Shown: positions 7,456 through 15,863, numbered from the stretch's first letter. The stretch is 57,730 bases of DNA from Planctomycetota bacterium (GCA_003576915.1 QEVF01000025.1:1-57730); one strand, 5' to 3'. Made by a program: numbers and translations. The notes: a model not told the origin generated them from the letters alone.

Positions 7456-8448
7456 ATGGCCCTGTTCCCCAGACTGTTCCGGCGTTCTCCCACCGTGGTA
7501 GCCATCGGCGGGGGCACCGGCGCGTCTGGCCTGTTGCGAGGGCTGAAGGAACACACCGACAAGCTGACTGCCATCGTGACGGTAGCCGACGACGGAGGCT
7601 CCTCGGGGCGCCTGCGCCAGGAATTCGGCATGCTCCCCCCCGGAGACGTTCGCAACTGCCTCGCGGCGCTGAGCGATTCCGGCAGCGTCCTTGAGCGCCT
7701 CTTTCAGCATCGCTTTGAGGAAGGCGATCTCAAGGGCCACGCCTTTGGCAACATCTTCCTTGCGGCCCTCACGCAGGTCACCGGCGACTTCGTCAGCGCC
7801 GTGAAGGAGGCCAATCGCGTGCTTTCTGTGCGCGGGCGTGTCCTGCCCGCCACGGGGGTCAAGGTCAGCCTCGTGGCCGAGCACAGCGACGGCACCAAGA
7901 CTACGGGCGAGTCGCTGGTGGGGCGCGTGGACAAGCCCGTGGTGCGGCTGCACCTGCGCCCGGCGGACGTCAAGGCGGCGCCCGAGGTGGTCGACGCCAT
8001 CATGCAGGCCGATCTTGTGGTTCTGGGGCCCGGCTCCCTCTACACCAGCGTGATTCCGAACCTGCTCATCGGCGAAGTCCGCGAGGCGCTCCTGGCCACG
8101 CCGGCCCTGGTGGGCTACGTCTGCAACGTCATGACCCAGCGCGGCGAAACCAGCGGGTTTCCGGCCTCGCGGCACGTACGGGCCATCATGGATCACGCTT
8201 CTCCCGAATTGCTGGACTTTGTGCTGGTCAGCACCACGGCCATACCCGACAAGCTGCTGGCCGCTTACCGCGCGGAAGGCAGCGTGCCGGTGGCAGCGGA
8301 CATGGCCGAGCTGTCCAAGCTGCCGGGACAGGTGCGCATCATTGCCGCGGATCTGGCCAGCGCCGACAATTTCGTGCGCCATGACTCGGCGCGGCTGGCG
8401 GACGTGCTGCTTGAGACCTACCGAGAGCTCCGAAAAAATCGCGCCTGA
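7456..8448 (+). CDS. yvcK: YvcK/GlmR-type UDP-sugar-binding regulator
   Basis: YvcK (GlmR) proteins of the CofD-like family bind UDP-GlcNAc and balance carbon flow between gluconeogenesis and peptidoglycan precursors. The 330 residues show the glycine-rich N-terminal loop AIGGGTGASGLL (16-27), VADDGGSSGRLR, PPGDVRNCLAAL, the H-A-F-G-N segment, LGPGSLYTS and C-N-V-M-T-Q-R-G-E-T. These are the full family signature. The deazaflavin partners of true CofD are not nearby, so the regulator call is preferred. It lies between hpf and the HPr gene. In Bacillus, yvcK sits in the same kind of cluster with the HPr-like crh. Confidence 0.9.
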   Translation: MALFPRLFRRSPTVVAIGGGTGASGLLRGLKEHTDKLTAIVTVADDGGSSGRLRQEFGMLPPGDVRNCLAALSDSGSVLERLFQHRFEEGDLKGHAFGNIFLAALTQVTGDFVSAVKEANRVLSVRGRVLPATGVKVSLVAEHSDGTKTTGESLVGRVDKPVVRLHLRPADVKAAPEVVDAIMQADLVVLGPGSLYTSVIPNLLIGEVREALLATPALVGYVCNVMTQRGETSGFPASRHVRAIMDHASPELLDFVLVSTTAIPDKLLAAYRAEGSVPVAADMAELSKLPGQVRIIAADLASADNFVRHDSARLADVLLETYRELRKNRA

Positions 8449-8474
8449 CCGCTGGACGCGTGCATTTCTACAAT
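8445..8474 (+). promoter_or_regulatory. Possible promoter for HPr-Enzyme I
   Basis: CTGACC (8445-8450) is followed 18 bp later by TACAAT (8469-8474), a sigma-70-like pair. It lies in the 67 bp between yvcK and the HPr start, about 41 nt upstream of ATG 8516. Confidence 0.35.
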
Positions 8475-8515
8475 GTTCTCGCTAAAAGTTTGGCCTTGCT
8501 GAGTCGGGAATGCCC

Positions 8516-8791
8516 ATGCCGGTTCGCGCTGAAGTCGAATTGCTGAACAAGTACGGCCTCCACCAGCGGCCGGCCATGAAGGTCATTGAAACGGCCGGGC
8601 GCTTCAGTTCCGAGGTGTACCTGATCAAGGGTGATCAGCGCTGCAACGCCAAGAGCATCATCGACGTCATCATGCTCGCCGCGGAGAAGGGCACGCGCCT
8701 GACCGTGGAGGCCGAGGGCGCCGATGCCGAGGCCGCGGCCAAAGCACTGGTTGAACTGTTCCTGAACAAGTTCTACCTCTCCGAAGACTAG
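8516..8791 (+). CDS. ptsH: Phosphocarrier protein HPr
   Basis: HPr carries phosphate from Enzyme I to PTS EIIA proteins or regulators. The 91 residues show the active-site context G-L-H16-Q-R-P-A and the second signature N-A-K-S47-I-I-D-V-I-M-L-A-A-E-K-G-T. Here Ser47 matches the regulatory Ser46 of Firmicutes/HPrK-type HPr. Gln17 replaces the usual Ala after the active His, as is often seen in Npr/Crh-like or nitrogen-PTS proteins. I prefer ATG 8516 because a GGGA sits 6 nt upstream; ATG 8510 lies directly against it. Enzyme I follows 13 bp later. No sugar EII gene is in the window, so a regulatory PTS is likely. Confidence 0.92.
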   Translation: MPVRAEVELLNKYGLHQRPAMKVIETAGRFSSEVYLIKGDQRCNAKSIIDVIMLAAEKGTRLTVEAEGADAEAAAKALVELFLNKFYLSED

Positions 8792-8804
8792 CCGGCCGGG
8801 GCCC

Positions 8805-10556
8805 ATGGAAATCAAGATCGGCATTCCCGTTTCACCCGGCGTGGCCATTGCGCCCGCGCTGGTGCTGGATTCGGAGTCCTTCCGCATTCCCAAGCGCTTC
8901 ATCCGCAAGGACGAAGTGGAGGCGGAGATCAGGCGCTTTGAGGCTGCACGCAAGAAGGCCGTGGCCGAGGTCGCCGGCATCAAGGAAGGCATTCACTCCG
9001 TCGTGAAGGATGAGGTCGCCAGCATCTTCGGATCGCACCTCATGATCCTGAACGACCCCAAGCTGCTGGGCGAGATCCGCGAGAAGATCGAAAGCAAGCG
9101 CTACACGGCCGAATACGCCGTCTCACGCGTATTCCGCAAGGTCATCAAGGCGTTTCAGGAAATACAGGACGCCTACTTCTCGCAACGCGTCAACGATTTT
9201 TATGACATCCAGAAGCGCCTCCTTCGCAACCTGCTGGGCCAGAAGGCGGAAAACCTCAGCAAGCTCGACCGCAAGGTCATCATTGTCGCCCACGACCTCA
9301 CACCGTCCCAGACCGCGACGCTGGACAAGGCCATGGTCGTGGGCTTTGCCACGGACGCCGGCGGCGCCACCAGCCACACGGCGATTCTGGCCAACGCCCT
9401 CGGCATTCCCGCCGTCGTGGGCCTGGGCACCCTGAGCCAGGACATCTCCGGGGGCGACATCGTCGTGCTCGACGGCAAGTCGGGACGCGTCATCGTCAAC
9501 CCCGACGAAGATACCCGTGAAAAGTACGCCGAGAGGGTCAAGGGCTTCGTGGACCGCGGCCGCAAGCTCGCCGACGCCGCCTCGAAGGCCGAGCGCGCGA
9601 CCAAAGACGGCCAGCGCGTCACGCTCTATGCCAACATCGAGTTCGACGAGGAGGTGGAATACAGCCTGAACATGGGAGCCGAGGGCGTAGGTCTGTTCCG
9701 CACCGAATTCATCTATGCCAAGTACGGCGCCCACCCCACGGAAGAGCAGCACTTCGAGACCTACGCCCGCGCCCACAAGCTGCTTGGCGGCAAGCTTCTG
9801 ACCCTGCGCACCATGGATTTCGGCGCAGACAAGTTCGCCGCGGAAGTCGGGCTGGAACGCGAGGACAACCCCTTCCTGGGCTGCCGCAGCATCCGCCTGT
9901 CACTGCGCGAGCCCAAGCTCTTCACGACGCAAGTGCGCGCGATCCTGCGCGCGGGCAAGCTGGGCCCCACACGCATGATGCTGCCCATGATCAGCAGCAT
10001 CGAGGAATTCCGCGCCGCCGTGAACCTCATTGAGGGCGTCAAGGCTGACCTTGCCCGCGAAGGTCTCGACTTCAGCCGCGACGTACCCGTGGGCATGATG
10101 GTCGAAGTGCCGTCGGCCGCCATTGCCATTGACAGCTTCGTGAAGGATGCCGCGTTCTTTTCCATCGGAACCAACGACCTCGTGCAGTACACCCTGGCCG
10201 TGGACCGCAACAACCAGCACGTGGCCAACCTGTTCCGGCACACGCATCCTTCGGTGCTGCGCCTGATCCGCGGGGTGATTGCCGCAGCCAACCAGCACAA
10301 GCTGCCGGTCAGTGTCTGCGGTGAGATGGCCAGCGAGGGCCGCTTTGCCATCCTGCTGCTGGGCTTTGGCCTGCGGGATTTCTCCGTCGGGCCGCAAAGC
10401 CTGCCGGAGCTGCGCACGATTCTCTCGCGAGTCTCAGCCGCCGAAGCCGAAAGCCTGGCCGCCGAAGTCATGGCTATGGCCCAGAGCGACGAGATCGACC
10501 GGCTGCTGGAGGCCACGGCCGAGCGCCTGCTGCCCCGCGAAGAGTTCGGCGACTGA
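8805..10556 (+). CDS. ptsI: PTS Enzyme I (phosphoenolpyruvate-protein phosphotransferase)
   Basis: Enzyme I autophosphorylates from PEP and passes the phosphate to HPr. The 583-residue protein has an N-terminal HPr-binding helical region. The phospho-histidine domain carries G-G-A-T-S-H191-T-A-I-L-A, matching His189 of E. coli. The C-terminal PEP-binding barrel has G-I-G-L-F-R-T-E-F, E-V-P-S-A, the F-x-S-I-G-T-N-D-L-x-Q-Y motif and the catalytic Cys505 in CGEMAS. All key residues are present and there is no GAF domain, so it is the general rather than the PtsP nitrogen type. It follows HPr by 13 bp and precedes prkA by 79 bp. Confidence 0.95.
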   Translation: MEIKIGIPVSPGVAIAPALVLDSESFRIPKRFIRKDEVEAEIRRFEAARKKAVAEVAGIKEGIHSVVKDEVASIFGSHLMILNDPKLLGEIREKIESKRYTAEYAVSRVFRKVIKAFQEIQDAYFSQRVNDFYDIQKRLLRNLLGQKAENLSKLDRKVIIVAHDLTPSQTATLDKAMVVGFATDAGGATSHTAILANALGIPAVVGLGTLSQDISGGDIVVLDGKSGRVIVNPDEDTREKYAERVKGFVDRGRKLADAASKAERATKDGQRVTLYANIEFDEEVEYSLNMGAEGVGLFRTEFIYAKYGAHPTEEQHFETYARAHKLLGGKLLTLRTMDFGADKFAAEVGLEREDNPFLGCRSIRLSLREPKLFTTQVRAILRAGKLGPTRMMLPMISSIEEFRAAVNLIEGVKADLAREGLDFSRDVPVGMMVEVPSAAIAIDSFVKDAAFFSIGTNDLVQYTLAVDRNNQHVANLFRHTHPSVLRLIRGVIAAANQHKLPVSVCGEMASEGRFAILLLGFGLRDFSVGPQSLPELRTILSRVSAAEAESLAAEVMAMAQSDEIDRLLEATAERLLPREEFGD

Positions 10557-10635
10557 TCAACCTTTCTTCAGGCCGCTAGGCCCTCGCGCTGAACACTTGC
10601 TAGACTGTCGCGGTTAACCGGGCGCGAGAGCCAAT

Positions 10636-12927
10636 ATGTCCGCCAGCAAGCCGCAGCTCAGTGAAAAGGACATCACCGACTTCGTCGTGCGCGAGAACCT
10701 TGAGCGCTACACGGGGGCCGCCTGGCAGGGCAGTTTCACGGAGTATCTGGCCCAGGTCGCCAAAGATCCCTACCGGCATACCCGCACGGCCTACCAGCTC
10801 GTCTACGACATGATCATGCATTACGGTCATGAGGGCTTCGAGGACAGCGGCGAGGAGGTCCGGCGCTACCGCCTCTTTGACGACCCGTTCAACGGCGGCA
10901 AGAGCGCCATCTACGGCCTTGAGCGCACCATCGAGCGGCTGGTGAAGTTCATCCGCTCCGGCGCCCGCGAGGGGGGCAAGGAGCGCATCTTTATCCTGCA
11001 CGGCCCCGTCGGCACGGCCAAAACCAGCATCCTCGATCTCATGGCGCGCGGCCTCGAGGGCTACACGGCCACAGACGAGGGCGCCGTCTATTCGTTTGCC
11101 TGGCGCTTTGGCAAGGATTTTCACAGCGAAGGAGCACCAGGGCTGGGTTTTGGTCAGGCGGCCGCGGGCGGAGACTACGCGGGCATCAAGAACCCCGTGG
11201 CCGTGCTCCCCTCACAGATGCATGAGCACCCGCTGTTTCTGATCCCCCGGGCCGTGCGCCGCGACCTGCTCACCCAGCTCTTTGAGCGCGCCGGCATCAG
11301 CGCGAGGCGCGCCATTCCCCACAAGATCATCGAGGGTGAACTCGACTTCAACAGCAAGCAGATCTACGACTTCCTGATGCGCCGTTACAAGGGCGACTGG
11401 CTCAAGGTCATGGATCATGTGCTGGTGCAGCGCATGGTCTTCTCCGAAAGCGGCGGCACGGGCATTGCCAAGATTCCGCCGGAGGGCAACGTCGAAACCG
11501 CCAGCACGCCCGTGACCATCGACGAGAACTTCAAGTACATCGCCAACCTGATCAGCAGCGTGAGCCTCGTGCGCTTTCACGGCAAGTATGTGCGCGGCAA
11601 CCGCGGCCTGGTGCATTACTCGGACATCTTCAAGAAGCCCGTTGGCTATCTGCAGCACCTGCTCAGCGCCGTAGAAGAGCACAAGATGGACTTCAGCGAG
11701 GTCAGTTGCGACATCGACGTCATGATCATCGGGACGACGAACCTCGCCGAGTATTCGGCCATCCGCGCCGACCCGCTCAGCAAGGCCCTGCGTTCGCGCA
11801 TCCGCAAGATTGACGTTCCCTATCTGCTCAACTACCAGGACGAAGAGAAGATCTACAACCGCGGTCTGCGCATGGCGCGCCGCTACCACAAGATCGCGCC
11901 CCACACCACGGAAATGGCCGCGCTTTGGGCCGTGATGAGCCGCGTTCAAAAGAGCGACCTGCCCCACTCCACGGACGTTCCGGAAGAAACGCGCCAGGTG
12001 CTGAGCAAGCTCACGCCGCTGTCCAAAACGCTGCTTTACGCCGGCGAGTACCCGCCCAATCTCAGCGGCAAGGAACGGCAGCAGCTCACGCGCGAAGTCC
12101 GAAAGCGCCTGCGCAATGAGTATCCCGACGAAGGCATGGACGGCATCCCCACGCGCATCCTGCAAAACCTCTTTGCCGACCTGTGCGAGGATGACGACAG
12201 CGACTGCATCACGCCCTTTTCCGTGTTCAAACTGCTGGATCAGGTGGTGGAGCAGGGCCCCGTCAACTACGACTTCCTGGCGCGGCAGCGCGATGACAGC
12301 TACCACGACTTCCGTGGCTTCACCACCGTGCTGCGCATGCGCTACGACGAGATCATTTCGTCGGAGATCGAGAACAGCATCATCAACGTTGACAACAACG
12401 AGATCGAGGCGCGCATCCGCGAGTACCTCAAGCACGTCACGGCCTACAACCGGAAAGAAAAGCTGCGCAACGAAGTAACGGGCCGCGACCAGGAACCGGA
12501 CGACAAACTGATGCGCCGGCTGGAGTCCCTGATGGACGTCGAGGACAGCGAGCGCGACTTTTTCCGGTTCAAGATGGTTTCGCGCCTGACCAACGCTTTG
12601 ACCGGCGGCACCGGACACATCAAGGCCGGAGACTCGGGCGTGGCGCGCATTGATTTCTATGAGGTGTACAGCGACGTATTCAAGGTCATCCATCGCTCGC
12701 TGTACAAGGAGAAGCGGGACCGCATCAACTGGAACAACATCAAGCGCGATCTTGAGAAGCACAGCTCGCGCGAAGCGCTGGACAAAACGGTGGAGAAAGA
12801 GGGCAAATCCGACCACGCCCCGACCATCACCCTGCTGGACAACCTGGAAAAGTCCTACGGTTATGTGTACGAGTGCGCCCGGCCCATAGTGCTGTATTTC
12901 ATTGAGCGCCGCCTCGCCAACCGCTAG
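10636..12927 (+). CDS. prkA: PrkA-family serine protein kinase
   Basis: PrkA (YeaG) is a cytoplasmic AAA-like protein with reported Ser/Thr kinase or protease activity, linked to starvation, sporulation and nitrogen stress. The 763 residues include the N-terminal AAA domain with the P-loop G-P-V-G-T-A-K-T-S (123-131), a Walker B-like D-V-M-I-I-G-T-T-N-L region near residue 370, and a long C-terminal helical region. At 763 residues it is about 120 longer than E. coli YeaG. The usual partners yeaH and spoVR are absent here. It instead follows PTS genes and precedes a membrane protein, a TPR protein and PII. TTGCTAGACT at 10597-10606 may be its -10 region. Confidence 0.9.
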   Translation: MSASKPQLSEKDITDFVVRENLERYTGAAWQGSFTEYLAQVAKDPYRHTRTAYQLVYDMIMHYGHEGFEDSGEEVRRYRLFDDPFNGGKSAIYGLERTIERLVKFIRSGAREGGKERIFILHGPVGTAKTSILDLMARGLEGYTATDEGAVYSFAWRFGKDFHSEGAPGLGFGQAAAGGDYAGIKNPVAVLPSQMHEHPLFLIPRAVRRDLLTQLFERAGISARRAIPHKIIEGELDFNSKQIYDFLMRRYKGDWLKVMDHVLVQRMVFSESGGTGIAKIPPEGNVETASTPVTIDENFKYIANLISSVSLVRFHGKYVRGNRGLVHYSDIFKKPVGYLQHLLSAVEEHKMDFSEVSCDIDVMIIGTTNLAEYSAIRADPLSKALRSRIRKIDVPYLLNYQDEEKIYNRGLRMARRYHKIAPHTTEMAALWAVMSRVQKSDLPHSTDVPEETRQVLSKLTPLSKTLLYAGEYPPNLSGKERQQLTREVRKRLRNEYPDEGMDGIPTRILQNLFADLCEDDDSDCITPFSVFKLLDQVVEQGPVNYDFLARQRDDSYHDFRGFTTVLRMRYDEIISSEIENSIINVDNNEIEARIREYLKHVTAYNRKEKLRNEVTGRDQEPDDKLMRRLESLMDVEDSERDFFRFKMVSRLTNALTGGTGHIKAGDSGVARIDFYEVYSDVFKVIHRSLYKEKRDRINWNNIKRDLEKHSSREALDKTVEKEGKSDHAPTITLLDNLEKSYGYVYECARPIVLYFIERRLANR

Positions 12928-12954
12928 CGCCCGGCGGCCCGGGGCACCCCCACC

Positions 12955-14091
12955 ATGAGCGACGACGAGCGCGAACAGGCACGGCAGCACCTGCGGCAGG
13001 CCGAAGAGCTGCGGGCTCGCATGGCCGCCGAACTGCGCGCCGAGCAGGCACGCGCAGAGGCGGAAACGTCGGACCTAGACGAGGAGGACGCGGAGGAAGC
13101 GGATGCGGGCGACAGCGCGCCGGGCCATGACCGTTCCACCGACACCCGCATTCTTTCGCCGGAAGCCAAGCTCACCCACCTGCCGGTGATCTGGGCCCTG
13201 CTGACGATCCTCCTGTGCATGTCGCTTTCCTATCTCGTGAACCAGGTCGACGGCGAGCGCATGCGCCAGGCCCTTCGCTTCGCGCAGGACAAGGGCGAGC
13301 TCTCCCAGGACGACGCTGATCTGGCTGAAAAGGGCATCAGCACGTTTGAGCAGCGCGAGCGATACCAGAAGAAGTTGCGCGAGCTTCGGGCCAAGCGCCG
13401 CGAACTGGCTGACCGTACCCGCCATCTGCTGGAAGGCAGCGAGCACCACGACGATGAAGAGCAGACCCGTCTCGACAAGCTCGCCGACATGCCCCTGACA
13501 CTCGAAGCATTCCGTGACTGGCTTCAGCAGAAGGCCGGCCCTGACTGGGATCGCTGGCGGAACTCGGCTACAGCCGTGGCCCTTGTGATCGGCGGCCTGG
13601 GCCTTGTTGTGGCGGCCTTCATGGTGCGCATAGCGGGGGCTTTGGCGCTTGGACTGGTCGGCGCGGTCAGCGGCTTTGCCATAGGGGGCGATGTGATGTG
13701 GGTCGCGGGCCTGGGCCTGCTGGGCGCCATCATCGGCATGATTCTCGCCCCTCGCCTGCTGCTGGCGAGCATCTACTCCAACGCCATGCTCGCGGGCATT
13801 GTCGTGGGCGGCCTGGCGGCGGGCGGCGCCACCTACCTCGGCACCCAGAGCGAAGGACTGGGCCTCGCCGGCCTTGGACTGGGAGCCCTGTTCGGAGCCA
13901 TGGTGGCCTTGAAGTTCGGCCGCCAGTTCTATCTCTGCTCGGTTCTGGCCAACACGGCGGGGCTGGCCTCCTTCATTCTGCTGCTGGTCTGGGGCGAGGC
14001 ATTTCCCTACTTCTCACAGGTGACCTTCGGCGGACTGATGCTGGCCGACGGCCTCCTGACCCGTCTCTACCACAAGATCCGCTACAGCTGA
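12955..14091 (+). CDS. Polytopic membrane protein with coiled-coil N-terminus
   Basis: This 378-residue inner-membrane protein is of unknown function. Residues 1-60 are highly charged (Glu/Arg/Ala heptads, then an Asp/Glu run). TM1 is about 76-96. Residues 100-180 form a second charged coiled coil. From about 200 to the end there are six or so Gly/Ala/Leu-rich transmembrane helices. I see no catalytic or transport signature. It begins 27 bp after prkA and ends 1 nt before the TPR gene, so it is probably translationally linked to both. A role as a membrane partner for PrkA signalling is only a guess from context. Confidence 0.7.
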   Translation: MSDDEREQARQHLRQAEELRARMAAELRAEQARAEAETSDLDEEDAEEADAGDSAPGHDRSTDTRILSPEAKLTHLPVIWALLTILLCMSLSYLVNQVDGERMRQALRFAQDKGELSQDDADLAEKGISTFEQRERYQKKLRELRAKRRELADRTRHLLEGSEHHDDEEQTRLDKLADMPLTLEAFRDWLQQKAGPDWDRWRNSATAVALVIGGLGLVVAAFMVRIAGALALGLVGAVSGFAIGGDVMWVAGLGLLGAIIGMILAPRLLLASIYSNAMLAGIVVGGLAAGGATYLGTQSEGLGLAGLGLGALFGAMVALKFGRQFYLCSVLANTAGLASFILLLVWGEAFPYFSQVTFGGLMLADGLLTRLYHKIRYS

Positions 14092-14092
14092 A

Positions 14093-15148
14093 ATGGACAC
14101 CGACGACATTCTCCAAAGCGCCCTTGAGAAGCACCGCGCCGGTGACCCTGACGGCGCGTTCCGCCTCTACAAGCAGATTCTCGCCCAGGATCCGGAGCAC
14201 TTCAACGCGCGCCTCAATCTTGCGTCCCTGGCGCTGGATGCGGGGCGGCTGCCCGAAGCTGCTTCGCTGCTGGAACGCCTGACAGCCCAGGACCCGGACT
14301 CGGGCGTGGCCCAGTTCCTCGCCGCCCGCGTGGCCTTTCTGCAGGGCCGGCACGAGCAGGGCTACGCCTTCATCCAGCGCGCCCGCGATCTCCTGCCGGA
14401 AGACGATGGTGTTGCAGCGGAGTATGTCGCGGCCATGCGGCGGCGGGCCTTCACGTTCAATGCCGACGAATACAAGGTGCTGCGCGAAGTGGCGCAGACG
14501 GGCCAGTTGAAGGAGTCCCGCTGGCAGCGTCTGGCGCAGTTGACCTTCGCGCGGATGATCAGCCCTGAGTTGATCAGCCTGATTACCCAGGAAGGCCTGG
14601 GGCAGGACAGCGCCGACGCGGTGACGCGCTGGCAGCAGTCCCTGCCCGTTGAGCGACGCAACGCTTTGTCCCTGATGGCCCAGGACCTCGAGGAATACAC
14701 CCGCCGCATGCAGGAGCAGGAGCGCTACCGCCCCGCGCGCTGCAACGTCCAACTGCGCCAACCGGAGGGGGCGCCGCAGCGCGAACCTGTCTCCTGCGAG
14801 GAATTCACAGACGTCGACTCCCTGACCGGGGCCACCCTGGAACTGGTCAAGCTCCATGACGTTGAGTTCGTCCCCTTTGCAGACATCCGCACCGTCGAAT
14901 TCGGGGAACCGGGCGCAGCACTCCCCGCACTGGTCACCCTTGCGGGCGGCCGCACGACTTCTGGCCTGGTCCCGATGTTCTATCTGCTGACGGATTTCGC
15001 GCCGTCACTCCGCGTGCGCTCGGGCAAGACGTCGCTGTTCCGGGCCATTGTGCCGGGCGTGGTGGCAGGCGTGGGGTTGCGCAGCTACAACAGCAGCAGG
15101 GGCCTGCTGCCGTTGTCGAACATAGAGCGGATTGATTTTATCGGGTGA
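14093..15148 (+). CDS. TPR protein with ImpE-like C-terminal domain
   Basis: This 351-residue, probably cytoplasmic protein starts with about four tetratricopeptide-like helices (H-R-A-G-D-P-D-G-A-F-R-L-Y, then N-L-A-S-L-A-L-D-A-G-R-L-P-E-A). A helical linker follows. From residue 230 a beta-rich domain (VEFVPFADIRTVEFGE, then LVTLAGGRTTSGLVPMFYL) resembles the C-terminal half of ImpE/TagJ, an accessory of some type VI secretion systems. No other T6SS gene is present, so the resemblance may reflect a shared fold used elsewhere. It starts 1 nt after the preceding stop, and the PII gene starts 3 bp after its stop. Confidence 0.65.
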   Translation: MDTDDILQSALEKHRAGDPDGAFRLYKQILAQDPEHFNARLNLASLALDAGRLPEAASLLERLTAQDPDSGVAQFLAARVAFLQGRHEQGYAFIQRARDLLPEDDGVAAEYVAAMRRRAFTFNADEYKVLREVAQTGQLKESRWQRLAQLTFARMISPELISLITQEGLGQDSADAVTRWQQSLPVERRNALSLMAQDLEEYTRRMQEQERYRPARCNVQLRQPEGAPQREPVSCEEFTDVDSLTGATLELVKLHDVEFVPFADIRTVEFGEPGAALPALVTLAGGRTTSGLVPMFYLLTDFAPSLRVRSGKTSLFRAIVPGVVAGVGLRSYNSSRGLLPLSNIERIDFIG

Positions 15149-15151
15149 GCC

Positions 15152-15487
15152 ATGAAACTTGTGCAGGTCATCATCGCACCGGAAAAGCTGGAGTCGGTCA
15201 AGGAAGCTCTGGCCGAAGCCGAAGTCTTCCGCTTCACCATCACGGAAGTGCAGGGCACCGGACACCAGCGCGCCCAGGCCACCGTGGCTGATGAACCCGT
15301 GGACATCGAGATGTTCCGCAAGATCAAGCTGGAGATCGCCGTCAACGACAGCTTCCTGCAGCCTACCATTGACGCCGTGATGAAGGCCGCGGGTGACGAC
15401 GCCGTGGGAGTAGGCAAGGTCCTTGTGCTTAGACTCGATGATGTCATCCGCATCCGCACGGGCGAGCACGGAAGCGACGCCATCTGA
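15152..15487 (+). CDS. PII-family nitrogen regulatory protein with atypical T-loop
   Basis: PII proteins are trimeric sensors of ATP/ADP and 2-oxoglutarate. At 111 residues, with the start M-K-L-V-Q-V-I-I, it has the normal length. Gln39 (2-oxoglutarate/Mg-ATP contact) is present in GTGHQ, as are the G-x-G-K-V-L-V strand and the R-I-R-T-G-E C-terminal signature that bind ATP. The T-loop is one residue shorter by my alignment and reads T-V-A-D-E-P-V-D-I-E. It lacks both conserved tyrosines (46 and the uridylylated 51). It cannot be regulated by GlnD-type uridylylation at the usual site. It ends the signalling block and is not next to amtB or glnA. Confidence 0.85.
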   Translation: MKLVQVIIAPEKLESVKEALAEAEVFRFTITEVQGTGHQRAQATVADEPVDIEMFRKIKLEIAVNDSFLQPTIDAVMKAAGDDAVGVGKVLVLRLDDVIRIRTGEHGSDAI

Positions 15488-15834
15488 CGCCACCGGGCCA
15501 TCACGACTGCGGCGCGCCTGCGTTGGCCGTGCCGCCCCGTAACTTCTACGCTCTGCCGGCAGGCCCAGCGCAAGCCCCAACCCCACGTCAAACGCTACCG
15601 TCAACAGAACCACAGCAGCCCCACGGCCAGAGCCTGGCGCGGCGACAGTCTCCGCCGCGTCACGAACAGGCAAGTCGGGGCGCAATCGTACTTTTTTTGT
15701 TGTTCTTTATAGTTTTGATGTTATTGTGCCATCCAGGATGCAATTGGAAGCGACGCAAGGCGTGGATCGAAAGGAAGGGGTGAGGCGGAGGCTGGCCAAG
15801 TCCAAAGGAAGTTGAAAAAAAACGGATGGGCGGT
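15488..15834. other. Non-coding or poorly coding AT-shifted gap between PII gene and sigma gene
   Basis: There are 347 bp between the PII stop and the sigma-gene promoter. The only open frame is the weak membrane-peptide ORF listed next. Bases 15690-15730 and 15810-15822 are markedly AT-richer than their surroundings, including a T7 run and an A8 run. No RNA gene is recognisable. Confidence 0.5.
15523..15783 (+). CDS. Possible small single-pass membrane protein (weak)
   Basis: This open frame of up to 86 codons has only TTG/GTG starts and no clear ribosome-binding site. Its last third encodes a convincing hydrophobic helix (A-I-V-L-F-L-L-F-F-I-V-L-M-L-L) followed by a basic tail (W-K-R-R-K-A-W-I-E-R-K). 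Codons in the helix (TTT, TTG, TTA, ATA, CTT) are unlike the GC-ending codons of the neighbours. That may mean recent acquisition, or an AT-rich spacer that happens to be open. I treat it as a candidate only. Confidence 0.22.
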   Translation: MAVPPRNFYALPAGPAQAPTPRQTLPSTEPQQPHGQSLARRQSPPRHEQASRGAIVLFLLFFIVLMLLCHPGCNWKRRKAWIERKG

Positions 15835-15863
15835 TTGACGGACCGGGTTGCATGTCGTAATTT
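15835..15863 (+). promoter_or_regulatory. Putative sigma-70-type promoter of the FliA-type sigma gene
   Basis: TTGACG (15835-15840) matches the -35 consensus at five of six positions. A 17-bp spacer leads to TAATTT (15858-15863), a weak -10. The -10 lies inside the 25-bp palindrome at 15856-15880, which suggests repression by promoter occlusion. Confidence 0.45.

Noticed and set aside
11212..12990. Minus-strand ORF opposite prkA
   Set aside because: A shadow of the conserved PrkA coding frame.
14093..15148. A type VI secretion locus, because of the ImpE-like domain
   Set aside because: No other T6SS component is present; only a domain resemblance.
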